This document shows positions 56,866-64,000 of a stretch of DNA of 64,000 nucleotides, in pieces (positions within the stretch are counted from its first letter, which is position 1; each line of letters begins with the position of its first letter). This stretch comes from JAJDTQ01 sp963422385 (GTDB taxonomy: Bacteria; Desulfobacterota; Binatia; UBA9968; JAJDTQ01): positions 930,001 through 994,000 of the forward strand of contig OY729432.1 of assembly GCA_963422385.1 (NCBI GenBank). The letters are read 5' to 3'. The translations under genes and the position numbers were made by a program. Below the pieces are notes generated by a model. That model was not told the origin of the DNA. It made no database searches and worked only from the letters and a program-made list of their open reading frames with translations.

Positions 56866-58212
56866 ATGACACGCGAGAACCACGCAAATTCCATGGCCTC
56901 ACTTCCCCGTCATTCCGGGCTTGAACTGGCGGAGTACCGCGTGCGTGAGCTCCGGCTCGGGCGGGAGACGCGCTATGCCTCTGGTGTCCTGGAAGTGGAT
57001 GCCGAAGGGTTGGCGGCCTTCGCCCGGGAGGATCCGCGCGTGCGTTCCGCCAGCTTTGAAGTGGTGCGCCCTGGCGAGAAGGCGCGGGTCACCGGCATTC
57101 GTGACGTGGTGGAGCCGCGGATCAAGACTTCCGGGACCGGACAGGTTTTTCCGGGAATCCTGGGGCCGGTGACTCCCGTGGGCCAGGGACGCACCCACCG
57201 GCTGTCGGGCATGGCGCTGGTCACCGCCGTCGCCTACGAGGGCACCGTCCGCACCGGCACCACGGCCCAGCGGAGCGCCATCCTGGACATGTGGGGTCCC
57301 GGCGGGGACATGACCCCGTTCAGCTCCCTCGTCAACTTGGTGTTGACCCTGGATCTGGAAGACGGACTGTCCGCGTACGAGGCGCATCAGGCCATCCAGC
57401 GCGCGGAGTACGGCGTGGCGTTGCGGCTCGCCGAGACCACCACGGGCCTTGAACCGGACGACGTGGAGGTCCATGATCCGGACGCTCGCGCAGACGATCT
57501 CCCGTCCGCCGTCGTCATCATCGGCTGCTTCACCGAACCCGATCACAAGCCCTCCAACGTGGCCTACTACGGCCTCCCGGTCCAGGAGTCGCTATCCACC
57601 GTCATCCATCCCAACGAGCTCACCGACGGCGCGGTTACCCCCGGCACCATCCGCACCGTCAGCTATCATCCCATCACCTGGAACTGGCAGAACCAGCCCT
57701 TGGCCCTGGAGCTCCTGCGCGACCAACGGTTCCGGTTCGCGGGGGTCATCCTGGAGCGCATCGGCTTCGAGACCTCCCGCGAAAAGGAGATCGCGGCCCA
57801 CAACGCCGTCGAGGTGGCCGCTTCCCTGGGCGCCGACGCCGCCGTGATCACGCGCACGGGCTCGGGCAACGCCTTCATCGAGGTCATGCTCACGGTGCGG
57901 GGCTGCGAGGAGAAAGACATCAAGACCGTCCTCGTCACCTACGAGTACGGCGGCAAGGACGGCACCGACGCGCCGCTGCTCTACTATGAGAAGGCGGCGG
58001 ACGCCGTGATCAGCACCGGCAACCGCGACACGGTGGTGGAGCTGCCGGCAGCGGACCGGGTCGTGGGCGCCTATGACAGGCTCCAACTCATCAACTATCC
58101 CGGAGCCCCCTACGTCGCCGCCAGCGAGCCCTTGACGCTCGAGGCACGGGACGTCATCGCCGGCGGCATCGACATCTGGGGCGGACGCGACCGCGTCTGC
58201 CGCCTCTCCTAA
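56866..58212 (+). CDS. glycine/sarcosine/betaine reductase component B-like subunit
   Basis: 448 residues of the family containing GrdE-type component B precursors (PF09338 as I remember it). Seen: YRVRELRLGRETRYASG at the start, FPGILGPVTPVGQGRTHRLSGMALV, DMWGPGGDMTPFSSLVNLVL, VIIGCFTEPDHKPSNVAYYG and ALLITRTG-like sequence (AVITRTGSGNAFIEVML). GrdE precursors are cleaved before a Cys to yield a pyruvoyl group; a Cys lies in IIGCF, but I cannot confirm it is the cleavage site. The usual partner, a GrdB-type selenoprotein, is not adjacent; a phosphate transporter follows. ATG 56866 is used; ATG 56893 is an alternative. Confidence 0.7.
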   Translation: MTRENHANSMASLPRHSGLELAEYRVRELRLGRETRYASGVLEVDAEGLAAFAREDPRVRSASFEVVRPGEKARVTGIRDVVEPRIKTSGTGQVFPGILGPVTPVGQGRTHRLSGMALVTAVAYEGTVRTGTTAQRSAILDMWGPGGDMTPFSSLVNLVLTLDLEDGLSAYEAHQAIQRAEYGVALRLAETTTGLEPDDVEVHDPDARADDLPSAVVIIGCFTEPDHKPSNVAYYGLPVQESLSTVIHPNELTDGAVTPGTIRTVSYHPITWNWQNQPLALELLRDQRFRFAGVILERIGFETSREKEIAAHNAVEVAASLGADAAVITRTGSGNAFIEVMLTVRGCEEKDIKTVLVTYEYGGKDGTDAPLLYYEKAADAVISTGNRDTVVELPAADRVVGAYDRLQLINYPGAPYVAASEPLTLEARDVIAGGIDIWGGRDRVCRLS

Positions 58213-58329
58213 TCCTTTTATTCATTGGTTTTACTCACTAGTATATTCAGGACACTACACTAGCTGGACCAATGGCCTGTAACATACAAATCACTGGCTA
58301 GCGGAGACTGGGCGGGAGGAGAGAATCGG

Positions 58330-59966
58330 ATGATCAATGTCCTCGGCGGTATCACAGGAGGTCTGGGGCTTTTCTTCTTTGGAATGTGGCTCCTGACGGA
58401 AAACCTCAAGACGCTGACCGGTCGCCGGCTACGCATGACGGTCGCGCGGTGGGTCGGTCATCCGATGGCTGCGTACTCGTGGGGAGCGATCATCGGTGCA
58501 GCCACGCAGAGCGCAACGGCGATGACGTTCATCATCGTAAGCCTGTTGCGCTCCGAACTCGTGCCGATTCACCGGGCGCTTCTGCTCATCCTTGGAGGAA
58601 ACCTCGGAAACTCGCTGATCGTGCTGGTCGTAACCTTGGATATCAAGCTGGCGGCGCTGTATGTTATGGGCATTGCCGGCATGGTCATGGCCACCGGGAA
58701 AATGTCCGGCTACCGGCCTCTCGCCGGGTTCCTCTTTGGAATTTCCCTGATGATTTTCAGCCTTTTCCTGGTCAAGGAATCGGCCTCGTCGCTGATCGGC
58801 CACCCTTGGTTCCATATGATCGTCGGGTCGTCGAAGGGTACGCTCATTTTCGCGTTCCTTGGCGCCGCGCTGCTCGCGTTTCTGGTGCAGTCGTCGGGCG
58901 CGGTCTCCATCTTCGGCATCGGCCTCGCCGCGGGCGGCCTGCTCAGCATCGACCAGACGATCATGTTGATCTATGGCAGTTGGCTTGGAGCGAGCGTGGT
59001 CCTGTGCGCGCTGGCGATGAATCTCACGGGCCGTTCCCGGCAGGTCGCCATGTACCAGCTGATGTACGTCTTGGTGGTGTGCCTCATCATGGTTCCGATG
59101 TTCTATATCGAGTTGTACTTCGATGTACCGTTCATGAAAGCCTTGATTCTCGCCATCGATCTACCGGTGTCTCAGCAACTGGCGCTCATCGTCCTCTACG
59201 CCTGCTTGCCCGGTCTCCCCGTGATGTTCGCAATCACGCGTCCGTGTACACGGCTTCTCGAAAATGGTGGCCGGAGACGGATGTGGAGCAGCTATCGAAG
59301 ACCAAGTTTGTTCATGACCGTGCAATCAGCGATGTCGATACTTCGCTGGTGCTGGTCCATCTCGAACAGCACCGTGTGCTGGGGATGTTATCGCGCTACT
59401 TTGAGATGGTGCGCCAGGGAAAGTCCGCGACTCCGTATCACCAAGCGACTCAGGAGCTGCTGTCACGGATCGATGAATTCATCACCGCCCTGGCGGCGCA
59501 CCATCCGGGCCACAGCGCCGACGACCTCCAGGCGGTGCTGGGCCGCCACAAGCTGTTGGTTTGGTTGGAGGAGCAGACCGCAGCCCTGTGCGAAGTGTTG
59601 AAAGACCTGGCCGACCATCCGATAGTCGGCAATCTGCAGATCAGCCTGGTCGAAGGAATCGACGCGATGTTGTTAATCATGCTCGACGCACTGGAAACCA
59701 AGGACGAGGATCTGCGTTCGCTTCCCAGTCAGTTGCTGGAGAATCGCATCGAACAGATACGGGAGGTAAGAGACTCCTACCTGAACCGAGACGCCCCGCT
59801 CGAAGACGCTGTTCGATGGAATGTTTACCAGACCATCAGTATGACCGAGCGAATTGTATATCTCATGTCGAAATTGGCGCGCGAGTTCGAAAGTTCTTCG
59901 TTATTTAGCGAGATCGAAGCCCCATCGTCACAGAGTGGCTACAGCGACGACGGACTCGGAGTGTGA
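58330..59966 (+). pseudogene. Na/Pi cotransporter family protein, single frameshift
   Basis: The first frame (58330 to about 59265) gives two PNaS repeats: GLGLFFFGMWLLTENLKTL, GAIIGAATQSATAMTFI, GGNLGNSLIV and LLAFLVQSSGAVSIFGIGLA, ending in TRPCTRLLEN. The second frame (about 59260 to 59966) continues with the cytoplasmic PhoU-like helical part: KWWPETDVEQLSKTKFVHDR, then LLSRYFEMV and a long helical tail. The frames meet at AAAA (59261-59264); one more A would give LLEKWWPETD, the expected sequence. Either a true one-base deletion or an assembly error in a homopolymer. It imports phosphate with sodium in relatives. Confidence 0.8.
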
Positions 59967-60025
59967 CGGGTTTATCACACCGCTGCCTCGCCGCCGCCAA
60001 TCAGAGGCGTGCTTCAAACCCTCCC

Positions 60026-60949
60026 CTACTCCGGATACAAGGGCGCCCTGTACTCGGTTCCCGGCACCACAACGCCGCCCGCCGGGCGCTCCCCGTCCTT
60101 CAGGTGGGCGAAACGGTCGCGGAACGCCGGCGGCAACGGCCGCCCTCCGGGGGTGCCGAGCCAGAGACGCAACAGGTTGCGCCTGCGCTCGGGCTCGGAG
60201 TAGTCCTCGAACTCCGTACGCGAATGGGCCGTGACGTGGTTGTGTAATATCTGCACATCTCCCTGCAGGAACTCCATGTCGTACGAAAGCTCGTCGCACA
60301 GCCCCGCAAAGAGGGCCAAGGCCTCCTTGAGGGCCTCCGAGTGGCACGGCAACTGCTCGAACCGCTGGGCGGAGCGGATGTAGCTGCCTCCCGCGCTCAC
60401 CGTCAGATAGTCTTCGTGGAAGTTGAATATCGGAAGCTGCCACCACGGGTCCTTGCCCTCCGGGATCTCCCCACGATGGTCACGGTAGATGGGGCCAGCC
60501 AACTCCGCCACCAGCTCGGGGCGGCGTTTCAGCATTTCGTTGTAGACCTTGACCGTGCTCGTGAACCGGCTGCTCCCGCCGAACTTGGCCGGGTGCAGGC
60601 ACATCAGCACGACCACGTCGCTTTCGCAGCGGGAAATTGTCCGGCGATGCCTTGACTTCTTGAAGTCCGCCTTGCCCCTGGTCACGAAGGACGCCAGCGC
60701 GTTTTCCATTCCCTGCATGGCGTTCGTCACCGCATCCTCCGCCTCCCCGGCGTAGTCGTTCAGCCCCCGCACCGCTCCGTCCTGCCAGCGCTTCGACTCC
60801 TCCCGCGCCTTGCGGTCGGCCTCGGCCCGAGCCCGCGCAATGCGCTCCTCGAAAATGCGCTCCACCTGAACGGCGTAATCCTCGTAATCCTCCCGGGAAC
60901 GCTCCAGGGACTCCAACGCCCCCTCGCGCCAACGCCGGGCTTCCGCCAC
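60026..60949 (-). pseudogene. chimeric frame: tape-measure end fused to TauD-type dioxygenase C-terminus
   Basis: 307 residues from GTG 60949. The first part (RREDYEDYAVQVERIFEERI-like coiled coil, then DYAGEAEDAVTNAMQGME and TRGKADFKK) is the C-terminal domain of lambda-type tail tape-measure proteins. After about residue 100 it changes to SDVVVLMCLHPAKFGG, IPEGKDPWWQLPIFNFHED, FLQGDVQILHNHVTAHSRT and EPERRRNLLRLWLGTPGGRP, the C-terminal two-thirds of a TauD/TfdA-like Fe/2-oxoglutarate dioxygenase. The iron-binding His-x-Asp is lost, so the enzyme half cannot work. The join lies between about 60626 and 60655. Confidence 0.8.
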
Positions 60950-62724
60950 CGCCCGCTCTTAAGCCGACCCCATATCCAGGAGGGCCGAGCCGATGCTCTC
61001 CACCGCATCCTTGTGCTTTCGGGCCGACTCCTCACGGGCCTCGCTCTCCTTCCCGATTTCCGCCCGGATGCCCGCCTGCGCGTCCAGCACCCGCGCCAGC
61101 CCGACGATCCGCCGCTTGGCGGCGTCATCCAGGTCCCTGTAGCGCCCCCGCTCGACTTCCCACAGCACCCGGTCCTCATGAGTCGCACGGGCCGTCAGCG
61201 CGATCCGCCGCTCCATCTGCTCGATGGCCTTCCCGCCCGCCTCCGGCCGCGCTCCGCCGCGGCATCGGTGACGTCACCCGACCCGTCGGCGTTGGCAGAA
61301 GAGGATGCCTTCCCGGACTCAGCCTAGATCTCCTCCCGCAGCTTGCGCAACTCGGCGAGCGCCGCTTGCGCCTGCTGGACCCGGGGATCGTCCTCGGGGT
61401 CGTGCTCGATCTCCGGCAGTCCGTGCTGCCGACGCATGCGGTTCGACTCGCGGCCCGGCGCCCTCGCGGTGGCCATTGCCACCTCGACCGTCGCCTCGGC
61501 CGCCTTGATTTCGGCCTCGGCTTTGGCCAAAAGCTCCCCTCTCTCCTCACGCAGCTTCTCCGCGCGTTCGCCCGAGGCAGAGGCCAGCAGCAGGTCGATC
61601 TCCCGGACCTTTTCCTTGACGTCCCGAAGACGCCGCGACGCCTTCTCCGCCTCGCTCGCCCGCGTAGCGTACACGGCCAAGGCCGTTGCCGCCAAAAAGA
61701 TCATCCCCGTCGGCCCTCCGAGAAGAGCGTAAGCCGCCCTGAGACCCGTCGCCGCCACAGCGTGCGCGCGCGCCGCCGCCCGCGCGTGGACTTGAGCGGC
61801 CGCGAAGCTCACTGCCGCCGACGCTGCCTTGCCCAGGATCACCGCCCCCAAGGCGCCGGCGGCGCTTGCGGCCAGAGTGAAATTCTCCGCCAAAAGCCTG
61901 GCGCTCCCCGCCATGCCGGCGATGACCCTGTCGCCCGCGCCCGCCAACGACGGATCCTTGAGCGCACTCGTCAGCTTCTCGATCTCCTCCCGCGCTCCAG
62001 GCAGGCTGTCCCGGCCCTCCAACAGGTCCCCAAAAGCGTTCCGCAGCCCTTCCAACGCTCCCCCGAACGTGTCCCGCGCCGCCCGCGCCGCATCACCGTA
62101 CTGACGGCGGATCTCCCGGAGGATCACCCCTTGCGCCCTGGCTGTCTGGCCAGTCTCGGCCAATCCCTTGACCAGTTTCTTCTGCGCCCCGCTGAAGGTG
62201 GTGCCCGAACGGCTGAGCCCGTCCAGCCCCCGCGCCGGATCGTTCAATGCCTTGCCCAACTCGACCGCCGCCGACCGCAAGTCCTGCCCCGTGGCCACCG
62301 ACAGGTCCAACACCGCCTCGGTGGCATCCCGGAACCGGTCGCCCTTGATCTCCCGGAACGAGAGCAGCAGCGCCTGCATCTCCAGAATCGCCTCGTCCCC
62401 GTAGGTCGTCACATCCTGAAGCGCCGACGCCATGCGCGCCAACTCCGCCGCCCCGTAACCCGCAGCGCCCCCCGTAGCCCGCAGCCGCGCCGCCACCTGC
62501 GCCTGGGCCTGCTCCTGCCCCACTGTCGCGCTCAGAATCGCTCTGAATCCGCGACTCAGCGCGCCGAACACCGGCCTGAGAACCTGGAAGCCTACGAAGA
62601 TCGCCTGCATCCGTCTCAACTGATCGGAAATCGACCGAATGTTGCCCCGCACCGACCGGACCCCAGGACCGGTCCGGTCCTGCAGCCGGATGCGTACTGC
62701 GGTATCGAGGTTCCTATCGGCCAT
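60655..62724 (-). pseudogene. phage tail tape-measure protein, decayed
   Basis: Starts ADRNLDTAVRIRLQDRTGPG and has SISDQLRRMQAIF, GYGAAELARMASALQDVTTYG, FREIKGDRFRDATEAVLDLS and a hydrophobic AAGALGAVILGKAASAAVSF segment, the pattern of lambda-family tape measures. The first frame ends at TAG (61324). Coding potential resumes in another frame (MERRIALTARATHEDRVLW, 61216) and meets TAA at 60959, with the same frame continuing behind it (ERAVAEARRW). Two stops, a frameshift and the TauD fusion show that it no longer makes a tail fibre ruler. Gene order matches siphophage tail modules. Confidence 0.8.
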
Positions 62725-62762
62725 GAGTTGAACCCCCCGCTGCTGATGGTAGAATCGGCCGC

Positions 62763-62972
62763 ATGTGGATCATGGCACTGGCGGAAAGAGCCCTCGGAAC
62801 GGCCTGTCTGGGCGTGAGTGTCTTCCTGGGATACTTGGGATTGCATTCTCTGCTGGCCGGAGGCGGCTTGAACGTGCTCGTGGGCATATTCCTCCTCATC
62901 GGAACCTACATCATGGGGCGGCTCGGCCTGGAGTACTTCATGTCCTCGATTGACTCCGGCCCCTACGACTGA
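62763..62972 (+). CDS. small two-helix membrane protein (putative)
   Basis: 69 residues on the strand opposite to the phage genes. Two hydrophobic stretches, ALGTACLGVSVFLGYLGLHS and VLVGIFLLIGTYIMGRLGL, are separated by a short Gly-rich turn, and a charged tail (SSIDSGPYD) ends it. No convincing Shine-Dalgarno lies before ATG 62763; ATG 62772 is an alternative. It overlaps the 3' end of the chaperone frame on the other strand. No family is recognised. It may be a later insertion or a phage moron; it may also be fortuitous. Confidence 0.4.
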   Translation: MWIMALAERALGTACLGVSVFLGYLGLHSLLAGGGLNVLVGIFLLIGTYIMGRLGLEYFMSSIDSGPYD

Positions 62973-63222
62973 ACTCCTTCATGGCCCCGTCCTCCATGCA
63001 TAGGAGCCCTTCCAGCAGCCCCGGTTCGGACTCCGGCCTGATGCCCGCCATCTTGAGCAGCGCTTGCGCCTGAGCCCAGTCCAGGGCTGGCAAGGACGAC
63101 ATGCCCACGGGTCTCCAGCAGCGCGAGAGGAGCCCCCAAGCCTCCACCACCGGAGCATCGTCCGTCCATACCTCTATGCCCCGTTTGCCAGCGGCCCATC
63201 GCCGTCCGGCGTCAGAGAGTTT
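62938..63222 (-). CDS. phage DUF1799-like domain, probably made by -1 frameshift (gpT-like)
   Basis: Read from the A8 run, the frame gives KKLSDAGRRWAAGKRGIEVW, VVEAWGLLSRCWRPVGMSS, LPALDWAQAQALLKMAGI and LLCMEDGAMKEF. The middle and end resemble DUF1799 phage tail proteins encoded just before the tape measure. No good start codon precedes the conserved part except GTG 63150, well inside it. The zero-frame chaperone gene runs through the same DNA, and the frames connect by a -1 slip at A AAA AAC (63225-63219), as in lambda gpG-gpGT. Confidence 0.6.
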   Translation of the reverse strand, partial: KLSDAGRRWAAGKRGIEVWTDDAPVVEAWGLLSRCWRPVGMSSLPALDWAQAQALLKMAGIRPESEPGLLEGLLCMEDGAMKEFSRRGRSQSRT

Positions 63223-63572
63223 TTTTTCCAGCCCCGCCCGAACAGTTCCCGAATCAGCGCGTCACGGACGGCGTCATGCACATAGGGAATGTCCATGGCC
63301 GCGGCGAGCGCGTCTTGCGAGAACGAAATCGGCTCTCCGTCCTCGTCCGCCACGCCCTGCCAGCCCGCCACCAGTTCCTGGGCCAACGCCGCGTCCGTGA
63401 CCCGCTCCTTCGACAGCCGTTCCAGGAGCGCTTTGCGCCCGCTCATGGCGAGATAGCGCACCTTGAGCGTCATCGTCCCCGGCGCCCTGCCGTCCGGAGG
63501 CTCCACCTCGACCCTCACTTCCACGCTTTCCGGCTTCACCAGCCGGAACACCCCCGCGCCGTTCGTGATCAT
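63174..63572 (-). CDS. phage tail assembly chaperone (gpG-like)
   Basis: 132 residues. It has ITNGAGVFRLVKPESVEVRV, an acidic/hydrophobic sandwich, MSGRKALLERLSKERVTDAA, DEDGEPISFSQDALAAAMDI and DAVRDALIRELFGRGWKKN. Position between a tail protein and the tape-measure gene, with the slippery run near its end, argues for the lambda G role. The ATG overlaps the stop of the preceding gene (ATGA). Database family is not certain. Confidence 0.65.
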   Translation of the reverse strand: MITNGAGVFRLVKPESVEVRVEVEPPDGRAPGTMTLKVRYLAMSGRKALLERLSKERVTDAALAQELVAGWQGVADEDGEPISFSQDALAAAMDIPYVHDAVRDALIRELFGRGWKKNSLTPDGDGPLANGA

Positions 63573-63727
63573 GCCGCCTCTCCGTCGATGTACAGCGCGG
63601 CCTTGCCCTCTCCAGGGTCGAGGATCGTGCAGGTCAAGGTGATCTGCTGCTCGGTGTCCCGGCTCTTGAGCGCCAGCTCCCCGCCCGCGGCTATGCTGTA
63701 CTTCGGCGCATAGTAGTTCCGGCCCAT
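63569..63727 (-). CDS. small phage tail-region protein
   Basis: 52 residues: GRNYYAPKYSIAAGGELALK, then DTEQQITLTCTILDPGEGKA and LYIDGEAA. It is short and beta-rich. It overlaps the chaperone start by ATGA. Its start codon (63725-63727) lies inside the degenerate terminal CRISPR repeat, so its own upstream region, including any ribosome-binding site, has been replaced. Function unknown; a tail-terminator or tube-associated small protein is possible. Confidence 0.5.
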   Translation of the reverse strand: MGRNYYAPKYSIAAGGELALKSRDTEQQITLTCTILDPGEGKAALYIDGEAA

Positions 63728-64000
63728 ATGATTCCGGGGCGAGATCGCCCCGGAATCCAATCACCGAAGCCGCGAAGCGTGACTCCGTACCGGCTTCAAT
63801 GAGGCCGGGGCGATCTCGCCCCGGAATGCAACACTGGTTGGTAAATGCCGAACCCCGTAAGGTGCGCTTCAATGAGGCCGGGGCGATCTCGCCCCGGAAT
63901 GAATTCTTCTCTGTTCAGTAGTGTATACTACGTGGAGCTTCAATGAGGCCGGGGCGATCTCGCCCCGGAATGCTCATCAAGGGCGTAGTTGATGCGGAGG
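63722..64000 (-). CRISPR. CRISPR array, leader-distal end, runs off the window
   Basis: Three identical 36-bp repeats at 63793-63828, 63866-63901 and 63937-63972, each beginning GCTTCAATGAGG and ending CCCCGGAATG around the palindromic core CCGGGGCGATCTCGCCCCGG. A fourth, degenerate repeat at 63722-63757 keeps 27 of 36 positions. Spacers of 35, 37 and 35 bp are unrelated to each other; a fourth begins at 63973. Read on the minus strand, repeats end in CTCATTGAAGC, a common 3' handle, and the degenerate repeat is then last. Transcription is therefore probably leftward from a leader beyond 64000. No cas genes are in the window, so the subtype is open. Confidence 0.92.

Noticed and set aside
58213..58329. 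AT-rich gap with two CTAG-containing stretches and ATTGG/CCAAT arms
   Set aside because: Considered as another MITE; the arms are only five bases and no inverted terminal repeats were found.
60000..64000. cas genes next to the CRISPR array
   Set aside because: Everything left of the array in this window is phage tail sequence; no Cas1, Cas2 or effector motif was seen.

Overview
The window is GC-rich, densely coded DNA from a Gram-negative bacterium. A lipid A-type acyltransferase, HflK/HflC, sigma-54 promoters and a P-II/Amt pair fit a proteobacterial or deltaproteobacterial-grade lineage. The many hydantoinase, NMT1-like, SDR, amidohydrolase, TauD and orphan glycine-reductase genes resemble uncultured marine or sponge-associated groups (Tectomicrobia, Desulfobacterota). 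That placement is inference from gene content only. No rRNA or tRNA gene was recognised.

Layout. 0.2-0.8 kb: a decayed small coiled-coil gene and an IS110 transposase fragment. 0.8-5.0 kb: an LpxL-like acyltransferase, then hflK-hflC-bicupin with overlapping stop/start codons. 5.0-5.5 kb: scar of a deleted toxin-antitoxin module. 5.6-7.1 kb: an AAA ATPase fused to a PD-(D/E)XK nuclease. 7.2-13.3 kb (minus strand): hyuB, an MFS transporter, hyuA and an NAD-dependent epimerase. 13.4-23.6 kb (minus strand): a two-gene operon of a 2474-residue sacsin-like protein carrying two separate GHKL ATPase modules and a SNF2-type helicase. An IS5-family element lies directly upstream of it. This is the best candidate for an undescribed, probably defensive, system.

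24.5-31.7 kb: SUMF1-like protein, ornithine cyclodeaminase homologue, zinc-ribbon protein with GTP-dependent PEPCK, an amt-glnK operon behind a near-perfect sigma-54 promoter, and an NMT1-like protein whose stop codon is supplied by a MITE. 31.9-46.1 kb: ppk1, speA, a ferric-iron permease, a glnA fossil that still has a damaged sigma-54 promoter, a KefB-type antiporter, polyphosphate glucokinase, and a CYTH-CHAD / ParA / HU cluster, then TreT. Ppk1, PpgK and the CHAD protein point to a polyphosphate theme.

46.2-58.2 kb: DUF502 membrane protein, metallo-hydrolase, addB-addA-nucleoside phosphorylase operon, an amidohydrolase pseudogene, an SDR, and an orphan glycine-reductase component-B-like gene. 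58.3-60.0 kb: a Na/Pi cotransporter split by one frameshift. 60.0-63.7 kb (minus strand): a decayed siphophage tail module (tail protein, tail-assembly chaperone with a candidate -1 frameshift, tape measure) whose tape-measure end is fused to the C-terminal part of a TauD-family dioxygenase. 63.7-64.0 kb: the leader-distal end of a CRISPR array running off the window; no cas genes are in view.

Gene remains are frequent (TA module, glnA, amidohydrolase, IS110, tape measure, TauD, Na/Pi), alongside an IS, a MITE and two further families of dispersed repeats. The genome appears to be shedding genes through deletions, with mobile and palindromic repeats as likely contributors.
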